DNA from: Eutypella sp. D-1
Lineage: Eukaryota; Ascomycota; Sordariomycetes; Xylariales; Diatrypaceae
Direction: 5' to 3'
NCBI GenBank assembly: GCA_023313575.1
Contig: JAJTTP010000005.1
Location: 1,612,001 to 1,676,000, forward strand
DNA: 64,000 nt
In this document: positions 1 through 9,521 of the stretch, piece after piece
Layout: each line of letters opens with the position of its first letter
Numbering within the stretch: position 1 is the stretch's first letter
Notes under the pieces: generated by a model
Seen by the model: the letters and a program-made list of their open reading frames with translations, nothing else
What the model was told of the DNA's origin: nothing
The model's database searches: none
Position numbers and translations under genes: made by a program

Positions 1-1593
1 TCCAAGTCCAACATCGCTAGCACTAACAACAACGACTCTCACCTTGGTCGCGATGCAGCTCTTACGGGTGCCGGCGTTGCCGGCGCCGGGGTAGCGGCTT
101 ACGGTGTGCAATGGTATGCAGACCGCGACGGCAATGGCAGGAGGAGAAGCAGCATTCTACAGGAGGACCGGCGCAGGCGCGCATCGTCCGTGTCGTCGGC
201 GCCGGGCAGCCGGCGGGGCTCGACGGTGCAGATGCACGCGGAAAGGCTGAGGGCGCAGCAAGACCCGGACCCCAGCCGCGGGGGCACCTACAACGTACTG
301 GCAGACGGCACACCTTCAGGCGTCAACCTCGCTAATCGACGGCGCAGTAGCACTACTGCCAACGCCGAGACCGGACCTTCGGGTTCGGCCATTGCTGGCC
401 TACGGGAGTCTTCTCTCTCTAAGGCCAGCAGCGGTGCCGTCAGAGACACTGACTATGAGCAGGGGCAGAGCCATTACGCTGCCAAGGCCGCTGCTGTTGG
501 TGCGGCAGGTGCCAGCGCAGGATTGGTCGCCCATAACGCCTATACAGGCAGAGACAACAACACGTCGTCACGCTCTGGTGCGCCCGGTATCACTATCCCC
601 AGCCAAGAAGGCGGCGGATACGCAAGTGGCGAGGACGTGAGTCCGACATCGTCGCCTAGAATGAGTCGGCGTACAGACCCTGTCCCCGACAACGTCAGCA
701 ACAACACTGCCGCTTTGCGTGACGGAGACAAGCATGGCAGCAGCCACGACAACGACACCGCTAAGATCACGGCCGCCGGCGTTGGAGCCGGAGCTGCGGG
801 CGTGGCCGCGCACCACGCTTGGAACCAACATAGTGACGATGACGGAGACCGCAGCAAGCAGTATAAGACTCTGTCGGATGGCACGCCCTCGGGCGTGGAG
901 CTCGATAACTCAACCTCTACCGCACCCGTTAGTACTCAGACCCGGAGTCTGGAGCAGAACCCCACGGCACCTCGGAAGCTATCCTTTTCCACGAAGAACG
1001 GCGATACCGTCGCCCCCGGAGGCGGGCATACCGGCACCAAGGCTGCTGCCGCGGCAGGGGCCACAACAGGAGCGGGCGCCATCGGTGCAGGCGCGTACGC
1101 AGCCAACAAGTCCACCACCGCTCCAGCATCCTCGCATCCCGAAGCGCAAGCTCAGAACACCACCACCACCACCACCACCACCACACCTCCTGCGCCACTG
1201 AGCAGGGATACCCGCAGACGCGCATCGAGCCAAGGGTCAATACAATACAAGATCCTCGCGTCCGGGACGCCGTCAGGGATCGCGATCGCGCGGGAGGCAT
1301 CCCCGCCCCCGACGTCGTCCACTACCACCACGGCGGCTGCCCCGTCGGCGATACGCAAATCGTCGCTCAGCAACGGCAGCAGCAGCGGGGCGATGCGTAA
1401 GTCGTCGCTTAGCAACGGTAGCAGTAGCGGCGGCGGCAAGAAGAAGACGGCGCGGTTCAGCGACGACGACTTGCCTTCCTCTGCTGCTGCTACCGCTGCC
1501 GCTGCCGCCGGCGGGAGCAGGAAGCCCGTCATGCACAAGTGTTCGCACTGCGGGAGGGAGGATGACGTCAGTGGATACCTGGGCGGGCAGTGA
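1..1593 (+). CDS. Modular low-complexity Ala/Gly-rich repeat protein, 5' end outside the window
   Basis: The frame is open from base 1, so the true start lies upstream; at least 530 residues are visible. Function is not recognised. Two short modules alternate. One is Ala/Gly-rich, about 20 residues, glycine-zipper-like, encoded near 60-105, 478-540, 763-830 and 1036-1110, and each copy ends in an aromatic residue. The other has consensus Y-x-x-L-x-x-G-T-P-S-G-(V/I) and is encoded at 289, 862 and 1246. Linkers are rich in Ser, Arg and Thr, with a Thr run from a CAC/ACC microsatellite near 1158-1186. The C-terminus has a single C-x2-C knuckle (CSHCGRED) that could be half of a zinc site. The Ala/Gly modules might be short membrane or self-association segments, but this is inference. 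The next gene is convergent. I am sure it is coding and unsure of its role. Confidence 0.8.
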   Translation, partial: SKSNIASTNNNDSHLGRDAALTGAGVAGAGVAAYGVQWYADRDGNGRRRSSILQEDRRRRASSVSSAPGSRRGSTVQMHAERLRAQQDPDPSRGGTYNVLADGTPSGVNLANRRRSSTTANAETGPSGSAIAGLRESSLSKASSGAVRDTDYEQGQSHYAAKAAAVGAAGASAGLVAHNAYTGRDNNTSSRSGAPGITIPSQEGGGYASGEDVSPTSSPRMSRRTDPVPDNVSNNTAALRDGDKHGSSHDNDTAKITAAGVGAGAAGVAAHHAWNQHSDDDGDRSKQYKTLSDGTPSGVELDNSTSTAPVSTQTRSLEQNPTAPRKLSFSTKNGDTVAPGGGHTGTKAAAAAGATTGAGAIGAGAYAANKSTTAPASSHPEAQAQNTTTTTTTTTPPAPLSRDTRRRASSQGSIQYKILASGTPSGIAIAREASPPPTSSTTTTAAAPSAIRKSSLSNGSSSGAMRKSSLSNGSSSGGGKKKTARFSDDDLPSSAAATAAAAAGGSRKPVMHKCSHCGREDDVSGYLGGQ

Positions 1594-2242
1594 GCGGAGG
1601 TAATAGGTATTTGTTGTAACTGGATTTGCCGTGTTTTGGATTATATAAACATAGGCGATGTTTGCTGCTGTAACGTAATGTATTCCTTCTGGCCACATAT
1701 TTTGTCTGCAAGTACACAAAGCGGAGTGTTGTACGACAGGCACAAGACGTTTATCCTGCCCATGAGTACGCAGTGCTTATAATGCGCCTGCTTTGATATG
1801 TGGTTGAAAAAATTGTCCTTTGAAAATTATCCCATCTGTCGATGCTTTAATTGTTTCAGGGTGATATGTACCTAGATTTGTATAGACCATGGTGCAATAC
1901 ACCGCACACAGACCAGTCGTCCCTGTTGTGCATCTGTTCAATGAACCCGCCTCATTCGCCCTTTGATCTTCTTTTCTGATGTCAATGCCTCAACATGCTT
2001 AGCACAGCCCTTAGCAACGCCTATAGGGTATCCTCCTGTTTCAAAAGCAGCTCAAGGCCACTACCAACGCCCATTCGGAATGAAACATATCTACGCCACT
2101 GCTAATACACCTGTTCCGGAGAATCCCCGCGACCAAACACAGAACTCCTTGCTGAGAATGAGAAACCATAAATAAGATGTCAATGGACTTTGCCTCGTGG
2201 TCGTATGTACAGCACATAGGCTGGTGGTGGAAGGTCGCGCCG
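1594..2242. other. Convergent intergenic spacer
   Basis: This 649-bp spacer separates two convergent stop codons and should hold both 3' untranslated regions. It is AT-richer than the flanking genes. No convincing gene is seen on either strand. Confidence 0.5.
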
Positions 2243-5200
2243 TTACCACCATCTAACTTGCTCGTCGGCGCTCATACTCTCGTCGCTCTCCAGATCATAC
2301 CCTATCTCCTCCGCCTCTTCCCTGGCTCTACGCTCGGCTTCCCACTGCGCATAAATGGGCCTAAACTCAGGAGGCTGGGCCCACTGTGGGATAAGTCCGT
2401 GTTTTTGCAATCGTCTCCGGTGCCGCTTACGTTCCCAGACGCCCATATATCTTTGGTCGTGCCGTGTGAAGTCCGTGTTGGTAATCCAGTCGGAAACGTC
2501 CGCCGCGTAATCGCCCAGCTCCTCGCCTATCCATAATGCCCAGGCTCTTCCCTTGCCCCCGGTGACCCATTCATCAATCATGAAGGGCATCGTATAGGGA
2601 TAATAGGGTTCATTTGGCGACCAGTCGCAAGGGACGGATGGTATACAGTACTGTGGAGTAGCGTAGTAATGGGAGAATGCTAGCTCTAGAGGCCACCATA
2701 TGGCTAGGAAGACCGAGAGGAGACCGAGCGGCGTCAGCCTAAACTTTGGTTCCCTGCGCCATAAAGTAGGTAAAGCTACCAAAACCGTGGCAGTTTCAGG
2801 TGATGGCGATTTTACGCTGGACTTCTCTGAGTCGGCGGGGACATGTGATTCTGGGATAGGCTTCTCTGGGTCAGCGGGAATCTGGGGTTTGTGTTTGGCG
2901 TGGGTAACCTTATCCTCCAGGCGCTCGATGCCATGTTTCGCGGTGCGGATGTCCGTCAGGAGTGTTTTTAAAGACTTGCTCATCCGGCCATAGGGTTCTA
3001 ATCCATCGTTATCGGCTAGTTCCGGGTTATCGAGTTCGTCTTCAGCCTTGAGAACCGACTCTTCAACCATCTGCTCAAGCTCCTCTGGGTCAATCTCATG
3101 CTTAGCAAGACGCTCATCGAAGTCCTCGAGAGTAGAGTCATCAATCTCGTGACGACGAAGGATGGCACGGATATCATCCTTAGCCGATGGCGGCTTGGCG
3201 GTGTTGATCAAAGGGCCCCGTCGGCGCTTGCAAATAGGTTTACGGCGTACAGCTGGCGCTGAGGCAGACCTCGCCTGGGACTCCGCTGCAGATGTGCTAC
3301 CATCACTCCCTCTGCGCTGGGTTGTTTGTGTTGCGCTCTTCGAGTCAATATCCCGGGCTCGACGTAGAGGCCGTGAAGTATGTAGGACACTGTCTGAGGC
3401 GGTCTTATCGCTCATACCATCTTCGTCCTTAACTCTGATAGTAGCGGGGGTCTCGACATATGCACCCATCACGCGTGGTGTAGGAAGCGTCGTTGGATCT
3501 ATTTTCGTCGCACGGGGTGTTTCTTCCTCTGTCTTATCAGAGGGAAGTGGTGACGGGGCACGAACCGATCCTCTCTCCGAGTAGTTATCCTGGGGAGCAA
3601 ACAAGTTCATCTCCGCTTGGATCCGATCTGTTGGATCGGCTTCGGAGCCGGACTTACTGCCTCGCTTGGATCGCAAGGAGTCGGAAGATGCGACACGCTT
3701 AAGGCCAACAAATCCGACAGTAGGTCGCTCTCTGGAGCTCTTAGATTCCAGATTCTTAGACCTTTCCTCCTCTTTTGCGAAGCGAGGCCTAGTCCCTTCC
3801 TTCTCATCTGGCTTTGGATTGCCTGAGGTCTTTTCAGTAGACACATGCGTCTCTGCCGTCTCCGCCAGCATCACGGGGGGTGGCGAGCTTGTTGCCCTCG
3901 CAAGTCGACGGAGCAAATCATGAGAGTCATCGTTGGACGAGGACTCCTCTTTGGCTTTGACGTCTTGACATGCGGCATCATCCTGCGCCTTGACTGAGTC
4001 ACTGCGCTTTGTGTCAACCTGGCTGTTGTCGGTAACATTTGTCAGGAGCTCGTTTTTGGTCTCCTTGTTCTGAACGGCAAGCGGTTGCTCTGTGGTACCC
4101 CTAGGCTTATGGCTAGAGCTCCATGAATCGCTTCCGAGACTGCTTCTGTTCGATCGTCGCCCCGCCTCGGGGGATTCCGAGCGGGCCTCCGAGTTTCTCG
4201 CCTTGATTTCATCAAGCCTACTGGTGGCAACAGCGCGTTTAGATAGAGCCTCCTTCTCTCGGGCTCGTATCTCATCAAGCTTTGTATTCTTTCTCGAATT
4301 TGGGCTAAGCGAATCTTCCCGTATTGGGATTCTCTCGACCCGAGCTTCTCTCTCCCGGATTTGCTCTAGCTTACTGTTGCTGCGTTGAAATCGGGGGGTG
4401 CCAATATCTTCAGGGCTATCGGACGAAGTGGACTGAGAGTATGCGGCATTGGTTTTCGCTGTATAGATGCGAGGGCTATTCGATATTTGGAGATCTCCTG
4501 CCGTGAAGTCCGCGTCTAAGTGCCAGTTGAAGCTTTTCTCGGGAGATGGGATGAAGGAGCGTGGTAGGAAAGACGGGCGTTCTTCACTATTGGGCGACTT
4601 CAACTCAATAGATGGGATAGGCGCGCCGTGATCTCCAGGGTCCGAAGTCAGTGATCCGCTACCAGGTGTGGTGGACCTTGTAGGGTTAATGTTTTCCTTG
4701 TTCCTCGCCGGAGTGCCAGTTCTTCGACCGGAGCCATGATGTCCAGGGGTCGAGTCCAAGCTACTATTACTACCCTTTTTAGCGAGTGTGTGGTTGGTCG
4801 AGTTCACCGCGGCGCCGACACGATTCTTGCCAAAGAGACCGGTCAAAGGGCCGGAACCTCTGCCAAGCTGATGATTTCGGTCGAACTTCTGCAGTTGCTG
4901 ACTGAGCTCGCTGCCTCGTCGGCTTGTAAGTGCGCTGCGAGGACCGATATTTTGAAGGTCATGTTTCGAACGGTAGGTTCGCGGTGCCGGACTAGGAGAA
5001 GCGTCGATACCTCTGTCCATCTCAGCATTGGCCATGTTAAAGGCATGGTTGAGATCTATCGTTCCGTCTTCTGCTTCTTGCTCCTGCGCCAATTTGAAAG
5101 CCGATTTCAGGCTCATAGGTTGTCTCAAAGCAGAAGATTGTCTTGCATGCCGGTTGTGTTGGCCGGGACTGTTTTGTCCCGTCGTGCTAGTGATCGCAGC

Positions 5201-5548
5201 TGTCATCGGACGAGGTATACGGGAGTCGCGGGGTGATGATTCAGGAGTATGGCTAATAGGAACTCCCACATCGCTGTTAGGCCGAGAAAGCCTTTGCGCG
5301 TTTGTGTTCGCGAGGGCGTGTGATCTGTTGGGAGCGTTTGTGGTTCCTTGCGACAAAGAAGTTTGGTGGTGGTTTCGTTTGGTGTCTGAGGCGGCGATGT
5401 GCATATTCTCCTTGGGCTCCTTAGACTCGAATCTTGTCGCATTCGCATTCGCATTCGCATTCGAGTATCGATTGTACCCGAAGGATCCTCCCCGGCCGTT
5501 AGCATTAGAGGGTAGGCCCTCAGGTGACTTGGAAGTGTCGCGGTCCAT
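2243..5548 (-). CDS. Large disordered protein with one membrane span near the C-terminus
   Basis: One uninterrupted frame gives 1101 residues. The first ATG is at 5548; the frame is open for 21 bases further but only with a GTG. Function is not recognised. Residues 1 to about 800 are Ser/Arg/Pro-rich and look disordered. They include an Asn-Ala repeat from a GCATTC hexamer microsatellite (5444-5461) and, around residues 400-470, three charged heptad-like repeats of the type (K/R)-L-(D/E)-x-I-(K/R)-x-R. An acidic, probably helical segment near 800-920 carries LDEF/LEQM-like heptads. A single hydrophobic span lies near residues 938-958, followed by a short segment with two Cys (YCIPSVPC) and a conserved-looking Trp/Tyr-rich tail. 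The layout resembles single-pass nuclear-envelope or ER anchors with a long cytosolic or nuclear part, but that is only inference. Confidence 0.85.
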   Translation of the reverse strand: MDRDTSKSPEGLPSNANGRGGSFGYNRYSNANANANATRFESKEPKENMHIAASDTKRNHHQTSLSQGTTNAPNRSHALANTNAQRLSRPNSDVGVPISHTPESSPRDSRIPRPMTAAITSTTGQNSPGQHNRHARQSSALRQPMSLKSAFKLAQEQEAEDGTIDLNHAFNMANAEMDRGIDASPSPAPRTYRSKHDLQNIGPRSALTSRRGSELSQQLQKFDRNHQLGRGSGPLTGLFGKNRVGAAVNSTNHTLAKKGSNSSLDSTPGHHGSGRRTGTPARNKENINPTRSTTPGSGSLTSDPGDHGAPIPSIELKSPNSEERPSFLPRSFIPSPEKSFNWHLDADFTAGDLQISNSPRIYTAKTNAAYSQSTSSDSPEDIGTPRFQRSNSKLEQIREREARVERIPIREDSLSPNSRKNTKLDEIRAREKEALSKRAVATSRLDEIKARNSEARSESPEAGRRSNRSSLGSDSWSSSHKPRGTTEQPLAVQNKETKNELLTNVTDNSQVDTKRSDSVKAQDDAACQDVKAKEESSSNDDSHDLLRRLARATSSPPPVMLAETAETHVSTEKTSGNPKPDEKEGTRPRFAKEEERSKNLESKSSRERPTVGFVGLKRVASSDSLRSKRGSKSGSEADPTDRIQAEMNLFAPQDNYSERGSVRAPSPLPSDKTEEETPRATKIDPTTLPTPRVMGAYVETPATIRVKDEDGMSDKTASDSVLHTSRPLRRARDIDSKSATQTTQRRGSDGSTSAAESQARSASAPAVRRKPICKRRRGPLINTAKPPSAKDDIRAILRRHEIDDSTLEDFDERLAKHEIDPEELEQMVEESVLKAEDELDNPELADNDGLEPYGRMSKSLKTLLTDIRTAKHGIERLEDKVTHAKHKPQIPADPEKPIPESHVPADSEKSSVKSPSPETATVLVALPTLWRREPKFRLTPLGLLSVFLAIWWPLELAFSHYYATPQYCIPSVPCDWSPNEPYYPYTMPFMIDEWVTGGKGRAWALWIGEELGDYAADVSDWITNTDFTRHDQRYMGVWERKRHRRRLQKHGLIPQWAQPPEFRPIYAQWEAERRAREEAEEIGYDLESDESMSADEQVRWW

Positions 5549-7719
5549 CGTTTCAGGCGAGTTGATCACTTGGGCGAATCCAGTTGCAGTCTTGATCGTG
5601 ATACAAACAAAACGCAGTGATAACGAACATCAAATGAATGTTGACTTCGCAGTAGAGGGTTCACTTAAATTGACAATTTGCATGACGACTGATTGACCAC
5701 ATTCCACACTGATGTGCGATACTTATGCAATGGATGGGAATTGGGTTATTGGACGAAGATCGAAGATCGGTTTGCACGGATGAGTGAAAAAGAAAGCGTG
5801 AATATGTTATGTTACGTGGTTGAAATGAAGTTACATCTGCAAAGATTGGGTAACCTTGAATTGAACCAGAAGTTGTTTAAGTTAGATTAAATCAGGGTAA
5901 GTCCATATTGCAAGAATTAGGTAATTCATAGAGGTTGTAAAAATGTAGAGGTGGTGAGGTGAAGGGAGTTAACTGCCTATCAAGAGCCAAAAACCTTATT
6001 TACTACAAGTATGGATAACAAGAGGCGATCGCGACTGACATGGCAACACGGTCCCAATTATCCCAGTTAGGTAACACCCAATTTACACGTTTAGAGTAGT
6101 CGCGTTCACGGGTCTTCGAGATTGCTCTTTCCGACTTTATGGCTTTACGCTAATATCTTATCAGTCGCTTATCAATTCACGTTCTGTACTTATTTTAGCA
6201 CAGAAACGCCCCGCTCCTCCCCGCTATGTCTTACTTATTAACCTGTGCACCAAGTATGTATCCTGATATTTAAGGGTCTAGTACCAGATGGGGCTACCTT
6301 CCGCAACTGGGCTTGCTTCCCTCATCATCACGAAGATCTCAAATTCACAGTGTTTACAGATCTACAATAGATCTACAAAATTGTACTCCAGATCTGCAAA
6401 AGTTAGCTTCTGCTAAAGAACCCCCCCCTTCCCCCCTTCCCCCATTTCACTACCCTCAAGCCCTTGGGTCCCCTCCCTTCACATCTTCGAAATATCATTA
6501 AGTCTCGAAGTACTACTTGCTTAAGCCTCGACACAAATGATGGCACTTATGTATGCTAACCAACTAACTGGTGAGAATTGCAAAGAACCTTCGTACTTCC
6601 TATACTACATGTACGCAATGTAGCATTATTGCATTGTCGGTGATTCCCAATTCTGTCACATCGGCCGAGGCTACCAAGGTTATATATTATGAAGGGATAA
6701 TTCTCCCGAGGTCTATGCCATTGTCCAACCCTCAGACCTGACCTGACATCTGGCTTCGGGTAGGTTACATCGGCCCTCAACAGGGGGTGGGCTGCGCAGA
6801 CTGCGTCCCACTCCCCGCCCGTGAAACGGTCAATCGTTAGCAAACTGCATAATCCTAGCACGCCGAAAGGTCCAGCCATGCATTGCCCGCCCTGGCATTA
6901 GTCTTCTGGATTTACTTGGCCATGATTGGACAAGCGGCGTTCAGCTTACCCGCTTACGGAGGGTGTAGTGTACGGAAGTGATAGCGCTTTCTGACCACTA
7001 TTCCGAAGGGTCCTATCCCCAGATTTGATGGCCTTCATAACTTATTTATACTCTATGCGTTCCAACTGGCGCACGGTGACTGTCGTCTTGATTACAAGAT
7101 GGGAGTTACCGAAAGGGAGGGGGACACGGTCGTTTTTGACAATGCAACCGGGCACTTCGGGGCCGCACTAACACCGAAGAACGCAGCCAGGGATTCGTTT
7201 CCACCAACACTCCCCTCGACCAAGACCTGCCTTGTTTACGAGGTTCGCCGTGAATAGCAAAAACCTGCTCGCATACGAATCTATCATGTGCATGCGCAAA
7301 GGATGCCCCTAACAGGGGACCGCACATCCGCGTCTCCCTTCAGTTAGGCCGAATGGTCGGTTCGACCGTGTGTTTTGCAAATCCTCGAAGCGTGATTGGT
7401 CAAGGTCACACGGCTACACTTCCCACGTGCCAGGTGCAGGTGAGGCAGCTCAATACCCGCATACGCAGGTGAAGAAAAAAACCCTCGGCGTTCTGTAGAA
7501 CGAACTTCTATTCCGGGCGGGAAGGTAGCATGGGGACCCCGTCAGGTCGTAATCGACATCACCAGGGGGTTAAGTTTGAGCTAGGTGGGAAATAGAAGGT
7601 AAGCTAAAGTTATATATAAGTGCCTTCTTCCCTCCGGCACAGTCCACGATGAGCTGTTACGAGCTCCTACACTATATCCCAAAAGCTCGTCATCAGATAG
7701 CAAGTTAACCATATTCGAG
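5549..7719. other. Divergent intergenic region
   Basis: About 2.2 kb between two divergently transcribed genes. It includes a C-rich tract (6421-6445) and AT-richer stretches. The open frames here are short, lack family motifs and show no splice-joined continuation, so I call no gene. It should hold both promoters. Confidence 0.5.
7611..7620 (+). promoter_or_regulatory. TATA box of the peroxygenase gene
   Basis: TATATATAAG lies about 100 bp upstream of the ATG at 7720, a usual distance for a fungal TATA element plus a short leader. Confidence 0.5.
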
Positions 7720-8650
7720 ATGCGAAGCCCTTTACTTGTTTCCCTCGCGGCCACGTCTGCGTCCGCCTGGCCACATGCGAACGGCGTGACCGCCCGCGGC
7801 GACGTGAACCCGTGGTCCCTACCATTGCCGTCGGACTCCCGCTCGCCTTGTCCGGGCCTGAACACGTTGGCTAACCACGGCTACCTGTACGTCACAGAAG
7901 ATTCCCAGGCCACCGTATGAAATATGGCCTGGAAATATTGCACACTTTGCTGACACAGGACGGGGAAAACATATACACAGACCCCACGACGGCCGTAACA
8001 TCTCCGTGCCGCAGTTTGCGGAAGCCATACACGCAGCCTTTAACTGGGCCTTGGAAGTCGGACAGGTGTCGGGGGCGGGGGCCTTCGGGCTACTGGGACT
8101 AGACCCAGAGACGGCGACCGTGGACCTCGAGGACCTCAACGTGCCGAACGCAACGGAGCACCGGGCGTCGCTGACACGCGACGACGCCGAAACGGGCGAC
8201 CCCCTGCACCTGAACCCGGAGCGGCTACAGGCGCTCCTCAACGATGCCGGGGACGCCGACGCTTTATCTGTGGCGTCGGCGGCGCACTCGCGCCTCCGCG
8301 TGCAGGCCGAGTCCGGATCCCCCGTCCTAACCGACACCCAGGCCGGCACCGCGCGCCAGGAGATCACCCTCCTACTTCTGGTGATGGGCGAAGGCCCCGT
8401 GCCCCCGCCCCCGACGGGCGAGGATGGCGCTAATGCCGACTATTACAGCGGTATCGCGGCGCCGAAGGAGCGCGTGCGCGCCTGGCTCGAGGACGAGAGG
8501 CTGCCCGTCGAGCTCGGCTGGGCGCCCGCCGAGCGCGAGCTTAAGCTCGCGGATATCTTCGGCGTCGCTGGTGCGATACTCGCGGAGATGGAGGCCCAGG
8601 GGGAGGAGGAAGGGGGCGAAGGAAGCCTGCGATTGCCGGAGAGTCGATAG
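7720..8650 (+). CDS. Secreted heme-thiolate peroxidase (unspecific peroxygenase / chloroperoxidase family)
   Basis: Two exons, 7720-7886 and 7981-8650, with a 94-bp intron, give 278 residues, the size of short-type peroxygenases. The family uses H2O2 to oxygenate or halogenate organic substrates outside the cell. A signal peptide (about 1-16) is followed by a short pro-segment. The heme-ligand motif P-C-P has Cys44 and continues into LNTLANHGYLP, a family hallmark restored exactly by the splice. The metal-site motif usually written EHD reads E115-H116-R117, followed by the usual S/T-R...GD segment. Glu183 (ARQE) lies 139 residues after the Cys, where the acid-base Glu is expected. The C-terminal ERLPxELGW block is also typical. 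The Asp-to-Arg change is unusual and could affect Mg2+ binding. The codons are strongly GC-rich. Family assignment is firm; activity is uncertain. Confidence 0.92.
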
Positions 8651-9521
8651 CAATTATCCCCCATGTTATCGTAAGACTCAAGCAAATATTTAACTATATA
8701 GACATATTAACATTTTAAAATTTAGATGCTCATTGCTTTTCTACCTCATGCATTTCCTTCCTTCTGGCGGGCTTTTCCTCCTCTTTCTCTCCTGTATGAC
8801 CCGCGGCAACTGTTGTGAATCAACCCTTACTTACCTGGGTAACTCTCATAGCACCTCCATCTATACCTAGGTACAGAGTGGGGGCTGACATGCGCCAACT
8901 CTCTTCGCTCTACTTTGTCGTCTACCCATTTTCCTAACCCCCCCTTCCTATTTGGGTCGTCGCCCTTTATAAAATTCCAGCTCTTTACCGAGCACGGTGA
9001 TGCAACATAATCAGAAGATAGAGACCGCGTTCAGTCTGATAACTCTCCACGTAGAAGTTACTCGTGATTCACTCACTGCAATCGATCAGATAGTTCTCAT
9101 CGCAAGAAAGCATATCATTTCGACCATCGGCCCCGTACGGGTGCAGACCGGCGTATCTGTTTGGGTAGTTGATAAGACTACCTACATAGCAAGCCAAAAT
9201 TGCTAGGGCAAAATAGCCATGAATCGTCATGGCCCCCCTCCCCTTCTTTATCCGCCTCTCCTCCCCTCCTCAACCCCAAGCCCTCTCGCCTGGGCTATAT
9301 GATCCTAGCTAGCTGACCAACCCTTTTATAGAACGCCGCCCAATGCATGTTTTTTTCTATCGTGGGAAGACGTACCATACCGAAAAAAACCCTTTATATC
9401 GTCAAAAGGTGGTTTGGCCTCCTCCTTTATATACCTGTAAAACCACCGGCAAATAGTTAAAGCAGCCCCCAACGCCATCTCTTTCCTCGATCAAGAGGCA
9501 AAGAAGAATAAGAACTACACA
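8651..9521. other. Convergent intergenic spacer
   Basis: An 871-bp spacer with 3' untranslated sequence from both sides. It contains one perfect TACCTAGGTA palindrome at 8864-8873 and pyrimidine-rich tracts. No supported gene is seen. Confidence 0.5.

Noticed and set aside
540..1743. Several antisense frames opposite the first gene
   Set aside because: They are shadows of Ala/Gly/Ser-rich codons and carry only low-complexity sequence.
8997..9206. 69-codon frame downstream of the peroxygenase gene
   Set aside because: It has no motif and lies in spacer DNA of non-coding composition.
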